A stretch of 12,063 nt of DNA. Origin: an uncultured Peptoniphilus sp. (GTDB taxonomy: Bacteria; Bacillota; Clostridia; Tissierellales; Peptoniphilaceae). Numbering within the stretch: position 1 is the stretch's first letter; every line of letters starts with the position of its first letter. The notes under the pieces were generated by a model. It was not told the DNA's origin and searched no databases. It was given only the letters and a program-made list of their open reading frames with translations. Positions 6,920 through 12,063 of this stretch are shown in pieces. The position numbers were made by a program, and so were the translations under genes. The stretch is taken from NCBI RefSeq assembly GCF_946222045.1, contig NZ_CAMILN010000047.1, positions 1 to 12,063 on the forward strand, written 5' to 3'.

Positions 6920-7020
6920 AAAATGATAAAAAACTCCTCATCATTGATGATTTTGGCATGGAGAGGACCACAGATTTTGCCTATGAACATATCTTTAATA
7001 TCATTGAGAGGAAGAGTTAA
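6919..7020 (+). pseudogene. DnaC/IstB-like ATPase fragment (Walker B region)
   Basis: Read in the frame of the TAA at 7018-7020, this stretch gives KKLLIIDDFGMERTTDFAYE then HIFNIIERKS. That is the Walker B segment and following helix of DnaC-like helicase loaders and IstB-type ATPases (family form LLIIDDLGxERxTEFAxExVYNVIDxRY). Only about 33 residues remain: Walker A and the sensor regions are absent and there is no start codon or ribosome binding site. Such ATPases are typical of phages, plasmids, conjugative elements and IS21-type transposons, so this is probably debris of a mobile element. It abuts the stalk-protein stop on the left and overlaps the next remnant on the right. Confidence 0.72.
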
Positions 7021-7802
7021 ATAAGTATGAAAATGTTCATGCTAGTCTCATTGGTTTAGCTGTTGACTATTTAACACGTCATATGCTAACAGGTAATTTG
7101 GAAGATTCTTTTAAGATATCTTTATTGGGTGCACGAAACATAAATAAGATAAGAACTGCTAATAAGTTGATGAAAGGCATCAGCGGAATAGACGATCAGT
7201 CAATTATAAATGCAATTAAGCTTTCTGGATTTGATGTTCTTTATAGGGCTGGTCCTAAATCTAAATATTATGTGGACTTTGAAGACACAATTATCTCTGT
7301 TGAGGAACATGGGACTGAGTTCTTCGCCAATGACCTTTCATCTTACAAAGAAAAGGTGGAGAATTATATAAAGATGTCAGTTAAAGATGATGAAGTCTTG
7401 CAAAAAATTTATAGGAATGAAATCTTGAGTCAGGATGATATATCTAGTCTTGAAAAAATTCTTTGGGAGGACTTGGGGACTAGGGAAGACTATGAAAAAG
7501 AATTTGGTGACATGAAGATTCTAAAACTCATCAGAAAGATTAATGGTCTTGATGAGGAAGCTGTGAGAGAGGCTTTTGCAGACTTTCACAAGTCCACAAA
7601 ATTAAATTATATTCAATCAAAGTTTTTATCAACTGTTATGGAATATATAATGAAGAATGGTTACTTGGACCCAAGAGATTTTCAAAATGAACCCTTTAAG
7701 AGTTTAGGTTCTATAAGCAAGATTTTTGAGGATAATAGAAATGATTTAAACTCCATCCTTGGAATTATAAGGGAAATAAATTACAATTCAGAAGTTGCAT
7801 AA
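7008..7802 (+). pseudogene. hsdR: Chimeric ORF: fragment of an unknown family fused to the C-terminal domain of type I restriction subunit HsdR
   Basis: The frame is open from 7008, but the first possible start is ATG 7083 (239 residues), which has no ribosome binding site. The codons before it already read as protein: YENVHASLIGLAVDYLTRH. Through about residue 64 of the 239-residue ORF (ISLLGARNINKIRTANKLM, IKLSGFDVLYRAG) this resembles the middle and end of a conserved Firmicutes protein of unknown function. From about residue 65 (nucleotide 7275) it changes to an HsdR C-terminus: FEDTIISVEEHG, SSYKEKVENYI, SSLEKILWEDLGTREDYEKE, INGLDEEAVREAFADF, then KFLSTVMEYIMKNGYLDPRD and INYNSEVA. This is the domain after the helicase in type I restriction enzymes (EcoEI R C-terminal type). 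The nuclease and helicase domains, about 700 or more residues, are missing. I infer a deletion fusion with no restriction activity; a stable product is doubtful. The terminator at 7810 is probably hsdR's own. Confidence 0.72.
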
Positions 7803-7809
7803 ATTATTT

Positions 7810-7840
7810 AAGGGAAGGCTTAGGCTTTCTCTTTTTTTTT
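7810..7840 (+). terminator. Rho-independent terminator after the HsdR remnant
   Basis: AAGGGAAGGC (7810-7819), loop TTAG, GCTTTCTCTT (7824-7833; two wobbles), continuing into a run of T to 7840. Confidence 0.8.
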
Positions 7841-7875
7841 TACTTTTTATAAATAGAAATTTAATGAATACAAAT

Positions 7876-7915
7876 AAAAACTTCCCCAAAGATTAAAACT
7901 TATGGGGAAGCTTTT
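7876..7915 (-). terminator. Terminator of metY, symmetric enough to act on both strands
   Basis: CTTCCCCA (7881-7888) and TGGGGAAG (7903-7910) form a perfect 8-bp stem around a 14-nt loop. AAAAA on the left and CTTTTT on the right give a U tail on both strands. It sits between the converging HsdR remnant and metY. Confidence 0.82.
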
Positions 7916-7949
7916 TGTGAGAATGTTAAATAAAAGAGTTTTTTAAATT

Positions 7950-9230
7950 TTATAAGTTTGCAAGAGCTTGTTCTACGTCTTTGATTATGTCTTCAGCATC
8001 TTCAATGCCAACGGACATTCTAATTAAATCAGGGCTAATGCCAGCGTGAGCTAGTTCTTCGTCATTCATTTGTCTATGTGTTGTGGAAGCAGGGTGGAGG
8101 ACGCAAGTTCTTGCATCGGCTACGTGAGTTACAACTGCCGCAAGTTTTAATCCGTCCATGAATTTTGTCGCTGCTTTTCTGCCACCCTTTATTCCAAAGG
8201 CAATTACGCCACATGATCCATAAGGCAAGTATTTCTGTGCAAGTTCATGTTGTGAGTCATCTTCAAGTCCTGAGAAGGAAACCCAAGAGATCTTGTCATG
8301 GTCTTTTAGATACCTTGCAAGGGCAAGGGCATTTTCGTAGTGTCTTGGCATTCTCAAGTGAAGTGTTTCTAGTCCTATGCTAAGATAAAATGAGTTTTGT
8401 GGGGAAGGAATACTTCCAAGGTCCCTCATTAATGTTGTAGTCATCTTAGTTATATAAGCTCCCTTGCCAAAGGTCTCTGTAAAGACAACTCCGTGATAAG
8501 ATTCGTCTGGAGTAGTTAGTCCAGGATACTTGTCTTTATATTTTGACCAATCAAAGTTTCCAGAATCAACAACAACTCCACCAACAGAATTGGCAAAGCC
8601 GTTCATGTATTTTGTAGTTGAGTGAGTGACAATATCTGCACCCCATTCAATTGGTCTCAAGAAAATTGGTGTAGGGAAGGTGTTGTCAACAATAAGTGGC
8701 ACTCCATGATCGTGAGCAGCTTTTGCAAAAGTTTCAATATCCAAAACACTTAGTGATGGGTTGGAAAGAGTTTCTCCAAAGACTACTTTAGTGTTTTCTT
8801 TAAAGGCCTTATTTAATTCTTCTATGCTAACATCTGGTTCAACAAAAGTTGCTTCTATGCCAAGATTTTTCATTGTATTGGCAATTAGGTTGTAAGTTCC
8901 ACCATAGATTGCTGATGAAGCTACAATGTGGTCACCTGCCTTTAAAATGTTAAGTAGGGCATAGAAGTTTGCAGCTTGTCCTGATGATGTCAATATACCA
9001 GCAACGCCACCTTCAAGAGCTGTGATTTTATTTGCCACTGCATCATTTGTTGGGTTGGCAAGTCTTGTATAAAAGTAACCGGCTTCTTTTAAGTCGAAAA
9101 GATTTGCCATTTGCTGAGATGAATCGTATTTAAAAGTTGTTGATTGTACAATTGGGACAACTCTTGGCTCACCATTATTTGGTTCATATCCTGCTTGCAC
9201 ACATAAAGTTCCTAAATTTTTCTTTGTCAT
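7950..9230 (-). CDS. metY: O-acetylhomoserine aminocarboxypropyltransferase / O-acetylhomoserine sulfhydrylase
   Basis: PLP-dependent cytoplasmic enzyme of the Cys/Met metabolism family, 426 residues, the normal length for MetY. It makes homocysteine from O-acetyl-L-homoserine and sulfide; related enzymes also accept O-acetylserine, hence the common cysteine synthase label. Visible features: GTLCVQAGY and PIVQSTTF near the N-terminus, YTRLANPTNDAV (54-65), SSGQAA (82-87) in the phosphate-binding region, Asp182 in VDNTF, and the Schiff-base lysine Lys207 in HSTTKYMNG. The C-terminal HPASTTHRQM (substrate carboxylate region) and ISPDLIRMSVGIED also fit. After the lysine the text reads MNGFANSVGG where relatives usually have DGHATSVGG. 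AGGAGG is placed ideally before the ATG. It is transcribed alone from a T-box leader that appears to sense tRNA-Met. A cystathionine gamma-synthase/lyase is less likely given the length and the long MetY-type insertions. Confidence 0.95.
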   Translation of the reverse strand: MTKKNLGTLCVQAGYEPNNGEPRVVPIVQSTTFKYDSSQQMANLFDLKEAGYFYTRLANPTNDAVANKITALEGGVAGILTSSGQAANFYALLNILKAGDHIVASSAIYGGTYNLIANTMKNLGIEATFVEPDVSIEELNKAFKENTKVVFGETLSNPSLSVLDIETFAKAAHDHGVPLIVDNTFPTPIFLRPIEWGADIVTHSTTKYMNGFANSVGGVVVDSGNFDWSKYKDKYPGLTTPDESYHGVVFTETFGKGAYITKMTTTLMRDLGSIPSPQNSFYLSIGLETLHLRMPRHYENALALARYLKDHDKISWVSFSGLEDDSQHELAQKYLPYGSCGVIAFGIKGGRKAATKFMDGLKLAAVVTHVADARTCVLHPASTTHRQMNDEELAHAGISPDLIRMSVGIEDAEDIIKDVEQALANL

Positions 9231-9303
9231 TTTATCCTCCTAGATTTTATATACTTGTCGGCAGCTCAAAAGGAAATAGTTTGTATACAAAGCATTTATA
9301 AAA

Positions 9304-9339
9304 TAAAAAAAGCTCCCGTCCCATAAAGGACGAAAGCTT
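9304..9339 (-). terminator. Regulated terminator of the metY T-box
   Basis: On the - strand AAGCTTTCGTCC pairs with GGACGGGAGCTT (two wobbles) around a short loop and is followed by a run of T. The left arm overlaps the bases needed for the antiterminator, as expected for a T-box switch. Confidence 0.88.
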
Positions 9340-9564
9340 GAGCTTCGTGTTACCACCTTTTTTTATTATTTTATCGCTAAAATAACCTCATAGAGTACCA
9401 ACATACTCCGAACGCTATAACAGGCGTACCTGTCGCAGCCTAAACACTTGTCTCGGTGCGAAGACTCCAAGGCCATGTTCCAAAGTATCCATTTTGATTT
9501 CTTTCACCAAGCGAAATCTCTCTGTAAAAACTTTTACAATGTACTCTCCTCTTCAAAGTCTATG
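9304..9564 (-). ncRNA. T-box riboswitch leader of metY, probably sensing tRNA-Met
   Basis: Complete T-box architecture on the - strand. Stem I closes with GAAGA (9550-9554) against TCTTC (9460-9464) and contains AGTA and GAGAG motifs. The 3' side reads GGAACATGGCC; the likely specifier is AUG (9474-9476). Further stems follow, including an 8-bp TTATTTTA-GCGA-TAAAATAA hairpin (9366-9385). The T-box sequence AGGTGGTAACACG is at 9346-9358. Its tRNA-end-binding bases UGGU pair with ACCA, which needs discriminator A. That fits tRNA-Met and argues against the offset readings CAU (His, discriminator C) or AAC (Asn, discriminator G). AAAGG at the T-box start can pair with CCTTT at 9325-9329 as antiterminator; the rival terminator is at 9304-9339. 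Uncharged tRNA should therefore switch metY on. Confidence 0.9.
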
Positions 9565-9570
9565 TGTTGA

Positions 9571-9599
9571 ATTATAAGTTGAGAAAATTTTTTTGTCAA
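9571..9599 (-). promoter_or_regulatory. Consensus sigma-A promoter of the metY leader
   Basis: On the - strand: TTGACA (9594-9599), 17-bp spacer, TATAAT (9571-9576). Both hexamers are perfect. Transcription should start near 9564. Regulation is thus left mostly to the T-box downstream. Confidence 0.92.
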
Positions 9600-9627
9600 G
9601 GATATTTTTTTAATTTTAAAAATTTAA

Positions 9628-10341
9628 TTATTCATACTTCAATAAGTTATCTGATAATCTTGTAAATATTAAGAATTCCACTAATGAGAATAAGAACATT
9701 TTTGTTAATTCATCTTTTTTTATTGTTTCAAAATGATTTGTAACTATAGCAAGTTTACTTGAAGCCACAATATTTTGAAGTAATGGAATTATATTTTGAG
9801 CGACAAGACCGAAGCCAAAAATTGAAATCAAAATAGAGATAAGAACTATTAAACCTAAAGACTTAAATTTCAAACTTAGGTAATTCATTATGGCAATTAT
9901 TGGAATAGAAGATAGGATACTTATCCCAATGTAGTAAAAGTATAGACCTAATCCTTCAATGTTAAAGCCACATATAAATTTTCCACTCATGATAAATAAA
10001 ACTATAAAATAAATTTGACATAAACTTATTAGTATTAGGGCAACAATAGATTTACTCATCATAAAACTACTATTTTTTATTGGGCTAGTTCTAATTAGTT
10101 TTAGACCAGCCTTATGTTCCACTGACCAAAGACTTGAAACAATAATTGCTATAAGGGGAATTATAAAAAACATGAAGTAAAATAAGGAAGTTTGTGTCCA
10201 AAGACTTTCCCATTTGTTTTTTAAAATTTCTTGATTTTGCAAATAGTTTATTGTCCCAAAAATATTTGCTAAAAGAGGAATAATTAATATTGTAGTCAAG
10301 AGTGAAAATAATTTTAATTTTTTAAATTCTATTTTTAACAT
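9628..10341 (-). CDS. Lantibiotic-immunity-type ABC permease (LanG/LanE-like), second permease
   Basis: A 237-residue membrane protein with about six helices (near 12-32, 52-72, 97-119, 133-152, 160-180 and 214-230) and short loops, the size and plan of LanE/LanG immunity permeases. The cytoplasmic loop after helix 2 carries WSVEHKAGLKLIRTSPIKN, the conserved EHK...P-type coupling segment of this ABC-2 subfamily that contacts the ATPase. The start is ATG with AGGAGG (complement of 10346-10352), which overlaps the stop codon of the preceding permease, so translation is coupled. With its two upstream partners it should form a membrane complex that expels lantibiotic-like peptides from the membrane. 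No clear terminator follows; the metY promoter begins 29 bp downstream on the same strand. Confidence 0.82.
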   Translation of the reverse strand: MLKIEFKKLKLFSLLTTILIIPLLANIFGTINYLQNQEILKNKWESLWTQTSLFYFMFFIIPLIAIIVSSLWSVEHKAGLKLIRTSPIKNSSFMMSKSIVALILISLCQIYFIVLFIMSGKFICGFNIEGLGLYFYYIGISILSSIPIIAIMNYLSLKFKSLGLIVLISILISIFGFGLVAQNIIPLLQNIVASSKLAIVTNHFETIKKDELTKMFLFSLVEFLIFTRLSDNLLKYE

Positions 10342-10350
10342 GAATGCCTC

Positions 10351-11106
10351 CTAGATGTCCTTTGAAAGGGAATATTTATTAAGTCTTGTAATGTAAATTA
10401 AAGAGAGAATAATATAAATTAAACTTATTGGCAATGTGAGATAATTTATATTATTCATAGTCTGTATAAAAACTTGTCCTTCTCTTACATAATTTATATT
10501 TAAAATAGTGGCGAAGAGTCCAAAGAGATTTATTTGTGATAAAAACTTTGATGTTAGCATAGTAATTATTCCCGACATTGCTCCCACAATTGAAAAGAAA
10601 AGGGAGAAGTAAATCTTTTTACTTTTAATTTCAATTATTGTGAAGATCAAGATCATAGAAATGTTAATTGATAAAGTCGTTAAAAAGTAAACTACAATTC
10701 TTTTTATTATCTCCATATCTGACTCAAAGTTTATGTTTTTACTTGCTAAGAATATAATTATCAACCACTCAATAGTTTGGAGTGAGAAAACTTTTATGGA
10801 CAAGTTTTTAATTTTATCCAATAAAATCTTCTGTACCTTTAAGCCAAGACTTATTTGCAGTTGCCACATATTATTTTTCTCTTCAATCTCAATTACTTTT
10901 TTAACAAGTGATGATAGGGCAATGGGGTTAAAAAATAAAGAGATTGCTAGATAAGAATCTAATATTCTTGCAAGAGGATACTTGTTAGATTGAAAGTCTT
11001 TCGTCTTGAAAGCAATAAGGATAGAAAATAAGTGTATTGCAAATAAAATTAAAAGAGTGAAATTTAATTTTAGTCCCTTATTCTTTTTTATTTCTAGATT
11101 TTTCAT
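10351..11106 (-). CDS. Lantibiotic-immunity-type ABC permease (LanE-like), first permease
   Basis: A 251-residue membrane protein. I choose the ATG whose complement is 11104-11106: AAGGTGA lies just upstream, its TGA being the stop of the ATPase gene, and the gap is 4 nt. A longer frame from 11190 would overlap the ATPase by 80 nt and add 28 basic residues copied from the wrong frame. The protein has a short basic N-terminus, helix 1 at 14-33, and about five further helices (near 50-69, 108-122, 138-158, 168-186 and 222-240). The loop IEEKNNMWQLQISLG after helix 2 corresponds to the EEK..NxWQ coupling segment seen in LanE/MutE/BcrB-like permeases. It is likely to heterodimerise with the next permease. 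The function in self-protection or acquired resistance to peptide antibiotics follows from the family and the ATPase type; the substrate is unknown. Confidence 0.82.
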   Translation of the reverse strand: MKNLEIKKNKGLKLNFTLLILFAIHLFSILIAFKTKDFQSNKYPLARILDSYLAISLFFNPIALSSLVKKVIEIEEKNNMWQLQISLGLKVQKILLDKIKNLSIKVFSLQTIEWLIIIFLASKNINFESDMEIIKRIVVYFLTTLSINISMILIFTIIEIKSKKIYFSLFFSIVGAMSGIITMLTSKFLSQINLFGLFATILNINYVREGQVFIQTMNNINYLTLPISLIYIILSLIYITRLNKYSLSKDI

Positions 11107-11110
11107 GAGA

Positions 11111-12007
11111 TCACCTTGCACTTGTTTCTTTAATAAATAATTTTTCAAGACTCTCTTTCCTTTTTTCAACCCTATAAATATCAAGGTCATTCACAAGAGT
11201 CTTAATTATTTTTGCAACTTCTTCTTTACTCTTGTTACCTAGGACTAAATAGTCCTCAATAATATTTGACCCAGGAAGGCCTAGTAACTTTGAAGCCTTA
11301 AGATTATCTGAAGTTTTTAAAACAATTACTGGTGGATGAATTTCTCTATATTCTTCTAGAGAACCACTGTAAGTTAAGGAACCATTTTTAAGGATTCCTA
11401 TGTGAGTTGAAATTTTTTCGATTTCATCCAAGATATGTGACGAGATTAAGATACTGGTATTTGAATTTTTTACAATGCTTTTGAACAAGTCCCTCATCGC
11501 TTCAATCCCATAGGGATCAAGTCCATTAATGGGTTCATCTAATATTAAAAATTTTGGGTTCCCAATAAGGGCTATGGCAATACCCATCCTTTGCTTCATT
11601 CCCAGTGAAAATTCTCTGACCTTTTTGTCTTTACTTTTTATTAGTCCAACATCTCTTAGCGTTTTATCAATCTTGTCTTTATTTATATTTTTCATATCAC
11701 AGATAAGATCTAAGTTATCATAGGCAGTGAGGTGGTCATAAAAGGATGGGGCTTCTATTAAGGAACCTAAATTTTTATTTGTTTCCTTTTGATTTTTCTC
11801 ATTTACTTCTTTTCCGTATAAAGTTATTTTTCCTGAATCCTTCTTTACTAAACCTAGAATAGATTTCATTAGAGTGGACTTGCCAGCACCGTTGGGACCA
11901 ATAAGTCCAAATATACTTCCCTCTTGGATCTCTAAGTTAACGTTCTTTAGAACTATTTTTTTATCATAGGATTTTGTAAGATTTTCAATTTTTAAAATAT
12001 TTGTCAT
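11111..12007 (-). CDS. Lantibiotic-immunity-type ABC transporter ATP-binding protein (LanF/BcrA-like)
   Basis: A 298-residue cytoplasmic ATPase. The start is the ATG at 12007, with AAAGGAG 6-7 nt upstream; an in-frame TTG at 12031 lies before that site. Motifs: Walker A GPNGAGKST (37-45), signature FSLGMKQR (133-140), Walker B FLILDEP (153-159), D-loop GLDP (162-165) and switch His191 in SSH. The Q-loop position reads SLIEAPSFY with Glu85 in place of Gln, the so-called E-loop known from LanF immunity ATPases such as NisF and NukF; the SLGMKQR signature is also typical of them. It is followed by two small permeases, the LanF-E-G order. The stop codon lies within the ribosome binding site of the next gene. 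No lantibiotic precursor, modification enzyme or two-component system is visible, though its upstream flank lies outside the window. Confidence 0.9.
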   Translation of the reverse strand: MTNILKIENLTKSYDKKIVLKNVNLEIQEGSIFGLIGPNGAGKSTLMKSILGLVKKDSGKITLYGKEVNEKNQKETNKNLGSLIEAPSFYDHLTAYDNLDLICDMKNINKDKIDKTLRDVGLIKSKDKKVREFSLGMKQRMGIAIALIGNPKFLILDEPINGLDPYGIEAMRDLFKSIVKNSNTSILISSHILDEIEKISTHIGILKNGSLTYSGSLEEYREIHPPVIVLKTSDNLKASKLLGLPGSNIIEDYLVLGNKSKEEVAKIIKTLVNDLDIYRVEKRKESLEKLFIKETSAR

Positions 12008-12035
12008 GATATTCTCCTTTCTCAAGTTCAAAATA

Positions 12036-12041
12036 ATTATA
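12036..12041 (-). promoter_or_regulatory. -10 box of the LanFEG-like operon promoter
   Basis: A perfect TATAAT on the - strand, 28 nt before the ATG. The matching -35 would fall at or beyond the window edge, so the promoter cannot be completed here. Confidence 0.55.
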
Positions 12042-12063
12042 AAAAATGGAAATAACTTAGAGA

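Noticed and set aside
821..7094. A 13-bp exact direct repeat TATGCTAACAGGT at 821-833 (hsdM start) and 7082-7094 (first ATG in the chimeric ORF), possibly recombination ends.
   Set aside because: A few 13-bp matches are expected by chance in AT-rich sequence of this size, and similarity does not extend beyond the repeat.
11107..11190. Longer start for the first LanE-like permease, overlapping the ATPase by 80 nt.
   Set aside because: The added residues are a shadow of ATPase codons in another frame; ATG 11106 has a ribosome binding site in the usual stop-overlap arrangement.
1..12063. CRISPR array, tRNA, rRNA, intact transposase or integrase, att sites.
   Set aside because: No regularly spaced repeats, tRNA-like cloverleaf, rRNA-like sequence or transposase/integrase motifs were seen on either strand by eye.

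Overview
The window is low-GC DNA with strong AGGAGG ribosome binding sites, canonical sigma-A promoters, U-tailed hairpin terminators, a tRNA-responsive T-box leader, a lipobox protein and a secreted protein with a copper-amine-oxidase-like stalk domain. Together these point to a Gram-positive anaerobe of the Clostridia/Tissierellia type, possibly near Peptoniphilus, Anaerococcus or Finegoldia. That genus-level guess is inference from general sequence style, not from a marker gene.

The left two thirds (about 1-7,840, all + strand) is a recombination-scarred accessory region in which intact genes sit among gene fragments. It opens with a COG3910-type AAA ATPase cut off inside its P-loop (48-644), followed by a terminator. 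Next is the N-terminal third of a type I DNA methyltransferase HsdM (822-1397), which stops just before its S-adenosylmethionine-binding motif. A non-coding stretch and the scar of an ABC exporter (1618-1987) come next. An apparently intact four-gene operon follows (1997-5781): ABC ATPase, lipoprotein and two ABC-2-type permeases with large external loops, plus a possible tiny acidic ORF and a terminator. A secreted stalk-domain protein with its own promoter follows (6023-6919). Directly against its stop codon lie three fused remnants: a DnaC/IstB-like ATPase piece (6919-7020), a piece of an unknown family, and the C-terminal domain of the type I restriction subunit HsdR (together 7008-7802). 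The order hsdM 5' piece ... hsdR 3' piece on one strand suggests that a type I restriction-modification locus lost its middle, with the ABC operon and its neighbours now in its place.

Terminators at 7810-7840 (+) and 7876-7915 (-) separate this from the right third, which is on the - strand and looks orderly. It contains metY (7950-9230), an O-acetylhomoserine sulfhydrylase for methionine/cysteine synthesis. A complete T-box leader precedes it, with a perfect -35/-10 promoter; the likely specifier codon is AUG and the tRNA-end-binding bases fit a discriminator A, which together point to tRNA-Met. Upstream of metY is a three-gene ABC operon (12007 down to 9628) of the lantibiotic-immunity LanFEG type. 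Its ATPase carries a Glu where most ABC proteins have the Q-loop Gln, and two small six-helix permeases follow it with tight translational coupling.

Functionally, the window carries two separate ABC modules that probably protect the envelope from peptide antibiotics, one methionine-synthesis gene under tRNA control, and the debris of restriction-modification and mobile-element genes. No lantibiotic precursor or modification gene, CRISPR array, tRNA, rRNA or intact transposase was seen.
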